Of a stretch of 64,000 nt of DNA, positions 10,683-20,610 are shown one piece after another. The first letter of the stretch is position 1; each line of letters begins with the position of its first letter. Made by a program: the position numbers and the translations under genes. The notes under the pieces are model-generated. The model was not told the DNA's origin and made no database searches. It saw nothing but the letters and a program-made list of their open reading frames with translations. Origin of the DNA: Caecibacter massiliensis (GTDB lineage: Bacteria > Bacillota > Negativicutes > Veillonellales > Megasphaeraceae); NCBI GenBank assembly GCA_900095875.1, contig LT608311.1, positions 310,001 through 374,000 on the forward strand, read 5' to 3'.

Positions 10683-12113
10683 TCAGGCGTTCATCATGGC
10701 CACGACATCACGCAGGGTAGTCACAGCCCCGACATTGCCCGGAAATACGACATAGCTCATGCCAGGGAATTTGCTTTCCTGTCCTGCTTTCCACGCCGGG
10801 ATACCAGGAGCTACCTGACCGAGAACCAGTGCTTTCTTGATGGACAGGCCCTTGGTTGCCACATCGCTGGACGTAATGCCGCCTTTGGCAATGATGAATT
10901 TCGGCTGTACGGACAGGCGGGTCACGATGCTGACCAGAGCGTCTGAAATCTTGACAGATACGCGGAGAGATTCTTCTTTCGTGTCCATTTTCAGCAATTT
11001 TCGCCCGGTCATGACGGCTGTCGTAATGCCTTTTTTCAGGTTATCTTCCGTCTTATCGATGACGCGCTGGATTTCTGCTTCCAGCTTTTCATCGCTTTCC
11101 AGAACCATGAGATGATTGAATTCGATGAAATCAATATTATCCAGCTCTTTCAATTTTTCCAGCTGCTGGGTCGTCTTTTTGACGTGGGAGCCGATGACGA
11201 TGAGACCGCCATTCGTATTGCCGGCTACGACCAGTTCTTCTTTCGTCAGAAGCGGTTTATCCGACACGCCGCCCAGTACTTTTGTCAGAGCCGCCGCAGA
11301 ACGGAACATGAAATGGCGTCCCGCTTTCATCGCTTTAAGCAATGCCAGGGCAAATACTTTGACATCGATATAGTCGGTGCAGTTGACGATGACTTTGTTG
11401 AAATCATGGACTGCTTCGAGCTGGGCCGCCACTATATCTATGTTGCCGGCCCGCAGGTCTTCCAGAGCAATGCAGGTAACGCTGTCTGCCTTATACGCAC
11501 CGCCCGTTTTTTCTTCGATGTATTCCGGCATGGTCGCCGCCGTATAGCCAAAGGTGCTGTCCTGGGCAAATTCCGTTTCGTTAGCCGGGACCAGATATTC
11601 CCCTTCCTGTACGTAATGAACGTTGCCAATAGTGAAGCGGCCACCTTCTTTAAAGAAGGGCATCAGGACTTCCCCATCAATAACCGGGGCGCCATTGGCT
11701 TCCAGTGTATCCTTGAGGACCTGCGTTTCCAGTGGATAATGGCCGCGCAGCGTAGAATCACTGCGGCTGATGACGATAAAATCCTTACCGGTCTTCTTGG
11801 CAATAGCCGATACCCGCTGTGCTATTGTCTGATGTACTTCTGTCGTGTGCTGGCGGGAGAAAGCCCGGGAGTTAGTCAGTACATAAAATTCCGAATTGGC
11901 TTCGTCAAACCCCTGGGTCAGGGCATCTTCCGTCCATTCCGTATATACGGAAATATCGTGCACTGTCTGTGTTCCCGTAGGATCATCATCGAGAACGACG
12001 ATTTTTTTATGGAATTCCTGTAATTCTTTCAGCAGTTCTTTCGTGATTTCTTCTTCATTTACCTGTACGGCCGGAAGGGTACGGAATACTTCTTCTTTTA
12101 ATACTTTTGCCAT
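10683..12113 (-). CDS. Four-carbon acid sugar kinase family protein (DUF1537)
   Basis: A 476-residue DUF1537 protein. Members such as OtnK/DtnK/DenK phosphorylate threonate- or erythronate-type sugar acids using ATP. The N-terminal signature VLDDDPTGTQTVHD lies near residue 40, and SRSDSTLRGHYPLE and VIGSHV follow. C-terminal KGGITSSD and the late FPGNVGAVTTL belong to the nucleotide-binding half. Its length is at the long end for the family, mainly through an N-terminal extension. The ATG has a GAGGAG site. It lies between the dehydrogenase (23-base gap) and the aldolase (14-base gap), consistent with oxidation, then phosphorylation, then cleavage. The family call is firm; which acid is used is unknown. 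Confidence 0.88.
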   Translation of the reverse strand: MAKVLKEEVFRTLPAVQVNEEEITKELLKELQEFHKKIVVLDDDPTGTQTVHDISVYTEWTEDALTQGFDEANSEFYVLTNSRAFSRQHTTEVHQTIAQRVSAIAKKTGKDFIVISRSDSTLRGHYPLETQVLKDTLEANGAPVIDGEVLMPFFKEGGRFTIGNVHYVQEGEYLVPANETEFAQDSTFGYTAATMPEYIEEKTGGAYKADSVTCIALEDLRAGNIDIVAAQLEAVHDFNKVIVNCTDYIDVKVFALALLKAMKAGRHFMFRSAAALTKVLGGVSDKPLLTKEELVVAGNTNGGLIVIGSHVKKTTQQLEKLKELDNIDFIEFNHLMVLESDEKLEAEIQRVIDKTEDNLKKGITTAVMTGRKLLKMDTKEESLRVSVKISDALVSIVTRLSVQPKFIIAKGGITSSDVATKGLSIKKALVLGQVAPGIPAWKAGQESKFPGMSYVVFPGNVGAVTTLRDVVAMMNA

Positions 12114-12136
12114 GATTGTCTCCTCTTCTGCACGCC

Positions 12137-13033
12137 TTATTTTTCTTCTGTTTTAACGGTAACACCGGAAATCTGTTCATAGAACTGAACGTAACCGGCA
12201 TGATCGTCCATGATGTGGCCAGATTGTTTAAGGCTGAGCTGGATCTGCTGTACGATTCCGGACAGGAAGAGCGGTACCTGCAGATCGCGGGCTGTATTCA
12301 TGACGTTGGTAATATCTTTCAGGTTGACTTTAATTGTACCGCCGGCTTTAAAATCGCGGTTGAACATCTTCGGCGCTTTTGTTTCCAGAACGGTACTGCC
12401 AGCCAGGCCGCAACGGACAGCTTCGAACACTTTTTTCGGGTCAGCGCCGGCTTTCTGGGCCAGTACCAGGGCTTCTGCGACGGCGCAGATATTGACATTG
12501 ACCATAATCTGATTAGCCAGTTTCGTGACAGAACCGCTGCCGGTCGGACCGACGACAATCCAGCTGGAGCCCATGGCTTCGAAAGCATCTTTGATTTTTT
12601 CAGCAGCTTTTTCATCTCCGCCAATCATAAATGCCAGTGTCCCGTTGATGGCGCCTTCTTCGCCGCCACTTACGGGAGCATCGAGGAAGGGGCAGTCCTT
12701 GGCAGCTGCCAGGTCACGGCACTGTTTCGATTCGATGGGAGAAACGGAGCTGCAATCGACGACGACCGTACCTGCATCGACACCGGCCAGAATGCCGTCT
12801 TCTTTCGTAAGGACATCCTGTACGATAGCTGCCGTCGGAAGAATGGTAAATACGGCATCTTTGCCTTTTGCCAGTTCTTTGACCGATGCGGCTGATTTAC
12901 CACCGGCTGCGACGACTTCATCGACCAGTTCCTGTTTCAAGTCGGATACGGTGACATCAATACCGGCTTTCAACATATTCATGACCATCGGTTTCCCCAT
13001 AATTCCCAGACCTACAAACCCTACTTTTAACAT
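12137..13033 (-). CDS. NAD(P)-dependent beta-hydroxyacid dehydrogenase (GarR/LtnD-like)
   Basis: A 298-residue member of the 3-hydroxyisobutyrate/tartronate semialdehyde reductase superfamily. An N-terminal Rossmann motif GFVGLGIMGKP starts at residue 4. The substrate-binding DAPVSGGEEGA lies near 120, and KLANQIMVN near 170 carries the catalytic lysine. I chose the ATG at 13031-13033 because AAGGAGGTC lies directly upstream; a frame eight codons longer lacks one. Next to a DUF1537 kinase it most likely oxidises a four-carbon sugar acid to the 3-keto form, as LtnD does. A reductive GarR role in glycerate metabolism is the alternative. Confidence 0.88.
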   Translation of the reverse strand: MLKVGFVGLGIMGKPMVMNMLKAGIDVTVSDLKQELVDEVVAAGGKSAASVKELAKGKDAVFTILPTAAIVQDVLTKEDGILAGVDAGTVVVDCSSVSPIESKQCRDLAAAKDCPFLDAPVSGGEEGAINGTLAFMIGGDEKAAEKIKDAFEAMGSSWIVVGPTGSGSVTKLANQIMVNVNICAVAEALVLAQKAGADPKKVFEAVRCGLAGSTVLETKAPKMFNRDFKAGGTIKVNLKDITNVMNTARDLQVPLFLSGIVQQIQLSLKQSGHIMDDHAGYVQFYEQISGVTVKTEEK

Positions 13034-13072
13034 AGTAATGACCTCCTTGACCAGCAATATAATAACTAAAAT

Positions 13073-13741
13073 TTAATTGTCTGCTACTGTTTCAGCGGCA
13101 TGCAGAATTTCTCTGGTAACCTGCATATGCTCTTCGAACGCTCTGACTGCACCTGGTTCATCTCCGGTACGCAGATAGGTCAGAATACGTTCATGTTCCC
13201 TGATGGCCTTCGCCATACGGTCGGCATCATGGAGCGAATGGACCGTTGCCTGTTCCTGCTTCGTATGGATCATGTCAGAAACCTGCATCAGGTACGGATT
13301 TTCTGTAAAGGCGACCAGCAGCCGGTGAAACGCTACGTCCGATTCGGAAAATTCATACTGGTGATGTGAATCCGCCGCTTCCTTCGTCTGTTCGATGCAC
13401 CGTTCCAGCTGATGCAATGCTTCCTGCCCTTTTTCAGAGCGGTAATCACGCACGAGTTTTCGTATGCCGAATTCTTCAATAGCCAGGCGGGCCTCGATGA
13501 TTTCTTCAATATCTGCTGAGGAAATAGCTTTGACGCCAAAGCCGCGATTGCTGTAGATTTCGACCAGATTTTCATGCTTCAGGAGTTGTATCGCTTCCCG
13601 TACGGGTGTCCGCGATACTTGCAATTCGTCGGCAATCATCTGTTCAGAATAAATTGTGTCCGGGACAAGAGTTCCCCGGACGATCGATGACTTCAGATAT
13701 TCATAGACCTGTTCCTTTATGGAAATCTTAGTTATCACCAT
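13073..13741 (-). CDS. GntR-family regulator with FCD domain
   Basis: A 222-residue regulator: an N-terminal winged helix-turn-helix (QVYEYLKSSIVRGTL through LQVSRTPVREAIQLL, about 8-55) followed by an all-helical FCD ligand domain ending near 220. The chosen ATG at 13739-13741 follows a perfect AGGAGGTGATTC site; the 21-codon longer form has none. It is the first gene of the operon and 39 bases upstream of the dehydrogenase start, so it probably controls its own operon in response to a sugar acid. FCD regulators commonly sense carboxylates, which fits the enzymes downstream. Confidence 0.88.
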   Translation of the reverse strand: MVITKISIKEQVYEYLKSSIVRGTLVPDTIYSEQMIADELQVSRTPVREAIQLLKHENLVEIYSNRGFGVKAISSADIEEIIEARLAIEEFGIRKLVRDYRSEKGQEALHQLERCIEQTKEAADSHHQYEFSESDVAFHRLLVAFTENPYLMQVSDMIHTKQEQATVHSLHDADRMAKAIREHERILTYLRTGDEPGAVRAFEEHMQVTREILHAAETVADN

Positions 13742-13926
13742 ATGAATCACCTCCTCATCGTCTTTACTTGTATGTAGCATACTACTCTCTTGCATCTGTG
13801 TCAATACTCGTATCCATATATGTTATATAAAATTGTTATTCTCATTGCATAATTCTAAACTTTCAAACATGGGTATGCTAAATTGTCTCCACAAATATAC
13901 CAGAACCTGGTGGCCGTACCGTTGCA

Positions 13927-13958
13927 AAAAGGACTTGTCGTCAGCGACAAGTCCTTTT
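13927..13958 (-). terminator. Rho-independent terminator after ileS
   Basis: A perfect 14-base stem (aaaaggacttgtcg with cgacaagtcctttt) and a TCAG loop, 24 bases past the ileS stop. T-rich sequence on both ends makes it potentially bidirectional. Confidence 0.8.
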
Positions 13959-13982
13959 GTTTCCGGCATTTCCGGAGAAATA

Positions 13983-16781
13983 TTATTCTTTTAATACAGC
14001 GGCGCAGCGGGCACATAATGTCGGGTGATCCGGATCCGAACCGACACTGGCATCATGTTTCCAGCAGCGTTCGCATTTTTCGTGAGACGACGGTTCTACG
14101 ACAACCTTCGTATCTGCATGGTGTTCACCAGCCATAGCATCAGCCGGAGCATCACCTTTTACGAGGTTGACTTCACTGACGATGAGCAGCGTTGCCAGGC
14201 GTTTCTGCCACTGGCTGAGGAAGTCGTAGTCTTCGCCATCGGCATAAATCGTAACGGCTGCATCGAGAGGATGGCCGATCTTATGGTCTTTACGAGCGAC
14301 TTCCAGAGCACGCATGAAGTCGCTGCGATAGGACAGAAGTGTGTTCCACCGTTTTTCCATATCTGCATCGAGATATTCCGGATGTTTTTCCGGCCAGTCC
14401 GTGAGAAGTACGCTTTCTTCTTTGCCTTCTACAGCGGGCATATTCTGCCATACTTCTTCCGTCGTAAAGGACAGGACCGGTGCCAGGATTTTAACCAGCG
14501 TATCGAGGATATGATACATAGCAGTCTGGGCACTGCGGCGGATCTTAGCATCGGCTTTTTCCGTGTAGAGACGGTCTTTGATGATGTCAAGATAGATAGC
14601 ACTCAGATCGACCGTGCAGAAATTGTGAATAGCGTGATACATGACGTGGAACTGGTAGTTTTCATAGGCATCGGTTACCGTTTCCAGTACCTGTTCCATG
14701 CGCATGAGTGCCCACTTATCCAGTTCGGACATGTTTTCATAAGCAACGGCATCGGTTGCCGGATTGTAATCAGCCAGATTGCCCAGGAGATAGCGGAAGG
14801 TATTGCGGATTTTACGATACACATCGGAAAGCTGCTTCAGGATTTTCGGCGAGAGGCGGATATCACCCTGATAGTCAGCTGATGCAACCCAGAGGCGCAT
14901 GACATCGGCACCGTATTTTTCGATGACTTCCTGCGGAGCAACCGTATTGCCCACAGATTTACTCATCTTGCGGCCTTCGCCATCGACGGTAAAGCCATGA
15001 GTCAGGACCTGACGATAAGGAGCGATGCCATTGATGGCAACGGAAGTCAGCAAGGAGCTGTTGAACCAGCCGCGATGCTGGTCAGACCCTTCAAGGTACA
15101 TATCGACAGGATAACCGGAATCGGGGTCATTTTTCATGACGCCCTGATGCGTGCAGCCCGAATCGAACCAGACATCCATCGTGTCTTCTTCCTTGCGGAA
15201 TTCTGTACCGCCGCAGTGCGGGCACTTATAGCCTTCGGGAAGAAGTTCTTTGACATCATGCATCCACCATGTGTTGGAGCCTTCTTCAGCAAACATTTTC
15301 TGCAGGTGAGTGATGGTTTCATCGTTGATGATGTGTTCGCCACAGTCCTTGCAATAGAAGATAGGGATAGGCACGCCCCAGACACGCTGACGGGAAATGC
15401 ACCAATCACCGCGGTCGCGGATCATATTATAGATGCGGTCGTGGCCCCAGGACGGAATCCAGCGGACTTTGTCGATAGCATCGAGTGCTTCCTGACGGAA
15501 TCCATCGACAGAAGCAAACCACTGTTCTGTCGCACGATAAATGATCGGCTGTTTGCAGCGCCAGCAGTGCGGATACTGATGACGGAACGTGCTCTTGGCA
15601 AAGAGGGCATTGATTTCCGCCAGTTTTTTGATGACCGGCACGTTGGAATCAAATACGAACTGGCCTTCAAAGCCGGGAACCTTATCGGTATAACGACCAG
15701 TTCCATCAACTGTGCCCAGCGGCTTCAGGCCCCAGGCAGCATATTTCATGCAGACATTGAAGTCGTCTTCGCCGTGGTCCGGAGCCGTATGGACGAGGCC
15801 GGTGCCGGCTTCCAGCGTGACATGATCACCCAGGATAATCGGCACTTTGCGATCTGCATAGAGCGGATGCTGGAATACGAGGCCTTCCAGCTGTTTCCCT
15901 TTCATGACATCCGGCAGTACTTCGTAGTCTTCTACTTTCCCGGCCTTCATGGTCGGTTCTACCAGATCTTTGGCCATGAGCAGATATTCATCACCAATCC
16001 GGACCCAGACGTAGTCGAATTCTTCGTTGGCGCTGATGGCAACGTTACAGGGAATAGTCCAGGGCGTTGTCGTCCAGATAAGGGCAAATACCTTTTCCGG
16101 ATCGGCACCTTTCGGCATATGGCAATTGAGATCTACCGACTTAAATTTTACATAAATGGAGAAGGATTTATCGTCTTTATATTCAATTTCCGCTTCAGCC
16201 AGTGCCGTTTCACAATGAGGGCACCAGTATACGGTCTTCAGGCCTTTGTAGATATAGCCTTTCTTGGCCATTTCTCCAAATACACCGATCTGGGCGACTT
16301 CGACCGGCTTCTGCAATGTCAGGTACGGATGTTCCCAGTCACCGAGGACGCCAAAACGGATGAAATCTTTACGCTGCATATCGACGTTCTGAAGAGCGTA
16401 TTCACGGCATTTGGCACGCAGGTCGAGCGGTGCGATTTCATGACGATTGAGTCCTGTATCCTTGATGACGGCATGTTCGATAGGCAGGCCGTGTGTATCC
16501 CAGCCGGGAATATATTTCGTATAATGACCAGTCTGGGTCTTGTATTTCAGGATGAAATCTTTCAGGCATTTATTTAACGCATGGCCGATGTGGAGTTTGC
16601 CATTGGCATAGGGAGGGCCATCGTGCAGGATGAACTTCTTGCAGCCTTGTCTCTTCTTCAAGCGTTTTTCATAGATTTTGTTTTCCTGCCAGAATTTGAT
16701 CATATCTGGTTCGCGTTTTGGCAGATTGCCGCGCATAGGGAAATCGGTTTCTGGTAAATGAAGCGTTTTACCGTAATCCAT
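13983..16781 (-). CDS. ileS: Isoleucyl-tRNA synthetase
   Basis: A 932-residue class I synthetase that charges tRNA-Ile in the cytoplasm. The HIGH signature is present as GKLHIGHALNK (near residue 65), and KMSKSVGN (near 600) is the second catalytic signature. Editing-domain sequence (TWDTHGLPIEHAVI, then TTPWTIPCN) lies between. The C-terminal zinc finger is intact (CERCWKH and CARC). The ATG at 16779-16781 follows GAAGGAGGATATATA; longer frames run back into the T-box leader and are not real. Length is normal for the bacterial short-type enzyme. Transcription is controlled by the T-box leader immediately upstream. Confidence 0.97.
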   Translation of the reverse strand: MDYGKTLHLPETDFPMRGNLPKREPDMIKFWQENKIYEKRLKKRQGCKKFILHDGPPYANGKLHIGHALNKCLKDFILKYKTQTGHYTKYIPGWDTHGLPIEHAVIKDTGLNRHEIAPLDLRAKCREYALQNVDMQRKDFIRFGVLGDWEHPYLTLQKPVEVAQIGVFGEMAKKGYIYKGLKTVYWCPHCETALAEAEIEYKDDKSFSIYVKFKSVDLNCHMPKGADPEKVFALIWTTTPWTIPCNVAISANEEFDYVWVRIGDEYLLMAKDLVEPTMKAGKVEDYEVLPDVMKGKQLEGLVFQHPLYADRKVPIILGDHVTLEAGTGLVHTAPDHGEDDFNVCMKYAAWGLKPLGTVDGTGRYTDKVPGFEGQFVFDSNVPVIKKLAEINALFAKSTFRHQYPHCWRCKQPIIYRATEQWFASVDGFRQEALDAIDKVRWIPSWGHDRIYNMIRDRGDWCISRQRVWGVPIPIFYCKDCGEHIINDETITHLQKMFAEEGSNTWWMHDVKELLPEGYKCPHCGGTEFRKEEDTMDVWFDSGCTHQGVMKNDPDSGYPVDMYLEGSDQHRGWFNSSLLTSVAINGIAPYRQVLTHGFTVDGEGRKMSKSVGNTVAPQEVIEKYGADVMRLWVASADYQGDIRLSPKILKQLSDVYRKIRNTFRYLLGNLADYNPATDAVAYENMSELDKWALMRMEQVLETVTDAYENYQFHVMYHAIHNFCTVDLSAIYLDIIKDRLYTEKADAKIRRSAQTAMYHILDTLVKILAPVLSFTTEEVWQNMPAVEGKEESVLLTDWPEKHPEYLDADMEKRWNTLLSYRSDFMRALEVARKDHKIGHPLDAAVTIYADGEDYDFLSQWQKRLATLLIVSEVNLVKGDAPADAMAGEHHADTKVVVEPSSHEKCERCWKHDASVGSDPDHPTLCARCAAVLKE

Positions 16782-16803
16782 TATATATCCTCCTTCAAAA
16801 GTA

Positions 16804-17040
16804 AAAAAATAACGTCTCCATCCCAAAGGGACGAAGACGTAATCACCGTGGTACCACCCTATTGACTGCTGTGCAGCCACTCTCATAGCACGATAACGGC
16901 GCTACCCGTCAGCCGGAACGCGGCTGCGGCTCCCAAGTGATCCGCCTGCAGACTCTCTTTCCCGGGCTCACACTATCCCCGGTTCGCTGTCAAGAAGTAT
17001 CTGCAGACCGTCTTGTTCATTGCTTTTCCATATATCCGAC
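16804..17040 (-). promoter_or_regulatory. T-box leader riboswitch of ileS (Ile specifier)
   Basis: The minus strand carries the conserved T-box sequence AGGGTGGTACCACGG (16846-16860). It is followed by a terminator hairpin (aacgtctccatccc / gggacgaagacgt, 16811-16840) and a T-run before ileS. Upstream lies a Stem I-like region with AGAGAG. A likely specifier codon, ATC (Ile), lies at 16939-16941 just before a CTTGGGAGC segment. Uncharged tRNA-Ile would favour the antiterminator. Confidence 0.88.
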
Positions 17041-17091
17041 ATTTTAATAGGTTGTACCCCGTTTGTCAAGAGGTGAATGTATCATCCCTCT

Positions 17092-20000
17092 TTACTTCAG
17101 TACGAGCGATCCCGGTTCGAGAAGTGCCTGGAGTTCCTGATGCAGCGTTTCGTCAGGGGTAATCCAGTATTGTTCGTTGGTCAGTATGGTCTTGCGGCTT
17201 CCCATGAGATGGAAATAGACCTTGACCGGTCCCGGATATTTTTTCAGGACGGCGGCAATGGTCGAGCTCAGGTCGGTCCGTTCCAGATGGGCCGGGATTT
17301 TAATGAACAATTTCGTCCCTCCCCCCGGCTGCCACATAGCACCGGCATGAACGGCTGCACGGGGACTGGCCACGGGGGCACCTTCCTTCGCTTCTCCTAG
17401 TGGCGCAATACTTTCGGCAATGACCTGAGTACTTTCATCGTTAATATCCGCCCGCCCGGTGATGCGCACAGCCAGATCGGCCGCCGTCAGACTGCCATAA
17501 CGCCCGTACGTCTTGGGAAATACGACGACGCTGACCGTATGGGTATAATCTTCCAGGGTCAGGATGGCCATCGTGTCTTTCCGCTTGGTCAGGACCTGCC
17601 GCCGGGCCGTAATCAGACCGCCAATTTCCATGACCCGTCCGTCGTACTGCTCCTTATGTTCCCCGTACAGGGCCGATAAGGGCGTCAGTTTATCCATGAC
17701 ATCGTGAAAGGCATCGAGGGGATGGCCGGAAAAGTAAAAGCCATCATACTCTTTTTCCATAGCCAGCCGCATTTCGATGGGATATTCCGGTACATCCGGA
17801 TAAGTCAGTGACGATACCTGTTTTTCTTCTTCCATATCAAACAGACCCATCTGCCCTGAATCGCGTTCTTTCTGATAGAGCGAACCAAGGGCCATGGCCT
17901 GGTCGAGAACGGCCATGAGCTGGGACCGGCGCTTGCCAAACGAATCCATTGCCCCGCATTTGATGAGACTTTCCATGGCCCGTTTATTGACCACGTGGAA
18001 ATCAACACGGCTGCAAAAATCTTCCAGTGACTGATAAGGACCGTCCTGCTCCCGCTTATTCACGATTTCCGTGATGGCGTTCTGGCCTACGCTCTTGACG
18101 CCGGAAAGGCCAAAACGGATGCTGTCTCCCTGTACGGAAAACATATAGACGCTGGCATTGACATCGGGGGACAGGACCGGCACACCATGGCGTTTGCATT
18201 CCTGGATATAATAACTGATTTTGCTGATATCATTGATGACACTGGTCATGGTGGCCGCCATGAATTCCGGGCGGTAATGAACTTTCAAATAGGCCGTCTG
18301 CCAGGCAATATAGGCATAGGCAGCCGAATGAGATTTGTTGAAGCCATAGCCGGCAAAATAGACCATGAGGTCGAATACTTTATTGGCAATATCATCAGGG
18401 ATATGATTTTTCTGTGTGCCCGTCAGGAAATTCTTGCGCTGTGCCACCAGAATTTTTTCTTTTTTCTTGCCCATGGCACGGCGCAGGAGGTCGGCCTGTC
18501 CCAGGGTGAATCCGCCCATAGCGGAAGCAATCTGCATGACCTGTTCCTGATACAGGATGACACCGTACGTATCTTTCAGGATGGGTTCCAGCAGTGGATG
18601 GAGATAGGTCACCTTCGTTTCACCGTGACTTCGTTTGATGAAATCCGTTACCATGCCGCTTCCCAGAGGTCCTGGCCGGTACAGGGCCACGGTGGGGATC
18701 ATGTCTTCAAAATGCGTCGGCGCCAGTTCCTTTACCAGGTTGGTTATGCCTTCTGATTCCATCTGGAATACGCCGGCCGTATCTCCTTCGGTGAGCAGTT
18801 TCCCTGTTTCCGGGTCGTCGAGGGGAATGGCATTGATATCGAGATCGATACCGCGGTTAGCCTTGATGAGCTTGATCGTATCGCCGATAACGGTCAGCGT
18901 ACGCAGGCCGAGAAAGTCCATTTTCAGTAGTCCCAGTTCTTCGACGAGGTCTTTATCATACTGGGTTGTCAGATAGTGTTCTTTTGAGAACTGGACCGGT
19001 ACATAGTCATCGACAGGAGCAGCGGAAATGACGACCCCGGCTGCGTGGGTAGACGAATGACGGGGCAGCCCTTCGAGGATTTTCCCATACGTTACGAGCT
19101 GATGCACCTGTTCGTCCGTTTCGTATTCACTGCGGAATTCCTTGCTTTCATCGAGTGCTTTATCGAGGGTAATGCCCAGTTCGGCCGGCACCATTTTGAC
19201 GATGCGGTTTACCTCACTGAGAGGCATATCCATGACCCGACCTACATCGCGCAGGACGGCACGGGCTGCCAGTGTACCAAAGGTGATGATCTGGGCAACA
19301 TGGTCCTGACCGTATTTCTGCGTAACGTAATCGATGACCTTGCTGCGGTTTTCATAGCAGAAATCCATATCGATATCGGGCATGGTGACCCGTTCCGGAT
19401 TAAGGAATCGTTCAAAAAGGAGGTGATATTTGAGCGGATCCAGCCCGGTAATTCCCAGAAGATAGGCTACGACAGAACCGGCAGCTGAACCACGGCCGGG
19501 ACCGACGGGAATGTTATGATCCCTGGCGAACTTGACATAGTCCCAGACGATTAGAAAATACGAGGGAAACCCCATGGTTTCAATGACGCCCAGTTCGTAA
19601 TCGAGCCGTTTCCGCACTTCATCTGTCACGGGATGGTAGCGACCGGGCAATGCCTCTTCACAAAGTTTGCGCAAATAGGACGTATCGGTTTCGCCTTCCG
19701 GTACGGGAAATTTGGGCAGGTGCCGTTCATCGAAAGAAATCGTCACATTACATTTATCGGCAATTTCCAGGGTCGTATCGAGTGCTTCCGGCATATCGGC
19801 AAACAAAGCCGCCATTTCGTCGCCGTCTTTCATGTAAAATTCATCGTTGGAAAAACGGAAATGGCTGGGATCATCCAGCGTAGATCCGGTAGAAATGCAG
19901 AGTTTGACTTCCTGTGCCGGAGCATCGGTTTTGTAAATATAATGATAGTCGTTCGTCGCCACCAGTTTCAAACCGTACTCCCGGGCCCAGTCTTTGAAAA

Positions 20001-20565
20001 CATGGCGCACCAGCTTTTCTTCCGGCAGTCCGTGATTCTGCACTTCCAGATAGAAGTCCTCTTTCCCGAATATGGACACCAGTTCTTCCAGCGCACGCCG
20101 CGCCCCCGCTTCGTTGCGATTGATGAGATCCTGCTGGATCTGGCCTTCAATGCATGCGCTGAGAGCGATGAGTCCCCTATGATAGGTTTTCAGCAAGTCA
20201 TAGTCCACGCGGGGACGGTGATAATTATTTTCCCCGTCGATAAACCCTTTAGATACAATTTTTATTAAATTATGATAGCCTTCATTATTTTTAGCCAGCA
20301 GGATCAGGTGGCAAAGCCGTTCCTTTGCAGGATGGTCCATGCGGCTGCCCCGTGTCATGTAGACTTCACACCCCAGGATAGGTTTGATTCCCTGGGTCAG
20401 CGCTTCTTTGTACAGGTGGATGACGCCGTACATATTGCCATGGTCGGTAATTGCCACGGCCGGCATATCCAGTTCTTTAGCCCGGGAAACCATGTCAGGG
20501 ATGCGGCACATGCCATCAAATAGGCTATACTGTGTATGTACATGGAGATGTACAAAAGGTCTCAT
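17092..20565 (-). CDS. dnaE: DNA polymerase III alpha subunit
   Basis: A 1,157-residue C-family replicative polymerase. The N-terminal PHP domain begins HLHVHTQYSLFDG. The polymerase core contains GPGRGSAAGSVVAY (near 360) and the catalytic PDIDMDF (near 400). Helix-hairpin-helix and OB-fold regions follow (ITGRADIND near 1060), and the protein ends with a short tail. There is no built-in DnaQ exonuclease, as normal for DnaE. The ATG follows AAGGAGATTTT. It stands between the ileS T-box and a TetR gene with its own terminator, so it is probably transcribed alone. Confidence 0.96.
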   Translation of the reverse strand: MRPFVHLHVHTQYSLFDGMCRIPDMVSRAKELDMPAVAITDHGNMYGVIHLYKEALTQGIKPILGCEVYMTRGSRMDHPAKERLCHLILLAKNNEGYHNLIKIVSKGFIDGENNYHRPRVDYDLLKTYHRGLIALSACIEGQIQQDLINRNEAGARRALEELVSIFGKEDFYLEVQNHGLPEEKLVRHVFKDWAREYGLKLVATNDYHYIYKTDAPAQEVKLCISTGSTLDDPSHFRFSNDEFYMKDGDEMAALFADMPEALDTTLEIADKCNVTISFDERHLPKFPVPEGETDTSYLRKLCEEALPGRYHPVTDEVRKRLDYELGVIETMGFPSYFLIVWDYVKFARDHNIPVGPGRGSAAGSVVAYLLGITGLDPLKYHLLFERFLNPERVTMPDIDMDFCYENRSKVIDYVTQKYGQDHVAQIITFGTLAARAVLRDVGRVMDMPLSEVNRIVKMVPAELGITLDKALDESKEFRSEYETDEQVHQLVTYGKILEGLPRHSSTHAAGVVISAAPVDDYVPVQFSKEHYLTTQYDKDLVEELGLLKMDFLGLRTLTVIGDTIKLIKANRGIDLDINAIPLDDPETGKLLTEGDTAGVFQMESEGITNLVKELAPTHFEDMIPTVALYRPGPLGSGMVTDFIKRSHGETKVTYLHPLLEPILKDTYGVILYQEQVMQIASAMGGFTLGQADLLRRAMGKKKEKILVAQRKNFLTGTQKNHIPDDIANKVFDLMVYFAGYGFNKSHSAAYAYIAWQTAYLKVHYRPEFMAATMTSVINDISKISYYIQECKRHGVPVLSPDVNASVYMFSVQGDSIRFGLSGVKSVGQNAITEIVNKREQDGPYQSLEDFCSRVDFHVVNKRAMESLIKCGAMDSFGKRRSQLMAVLDQAMALGSLYQKERDSGQMGLFDMEEEKQVSSLTYPDVPEYPIEMRLAMEKEYDGFYFSGHPLDAFHDVMDKLTPLSALYGEHKEQYDGRVMEIGGLITARRQVLTKRKDTMAILTLEDYTHTVSVVVFPKTYGRYGSLTAADLAVRITGRADINDESTQVIAESIAPLGEAKEGAPVASPRAAVHAGAMWQPGGGTKLFIKIPAHLERTDLSSTIAAVLKKYPGPVKVYFHLMGSRKTILTNEQYWITPDETLHQELQALLEPGSLVLK

Positions 20566-20588
20566 ATCATAAAATCTCCTTTTATCAG

Positions 20589-20610
20589 AAAAAACGCCCG
20601 GCCGGGCGTT
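20589..20610 (-). terminator. Terminator after the TetR regulator gene
   Basis: The palindrome aaaacgcccg/gccgggcgtt begins directly after the TetR stop codon, with the A-run at its left end giving a T-tail on the minus strand. Confidence 0.75.

Noticed and set aside
14997-16577. A 526-codon plus-strand frame opposite ileS
   Set aside because: Antisense shadow; ileS on the other strand is complete with HIGH, KMSKS and zinc-finger motifs.
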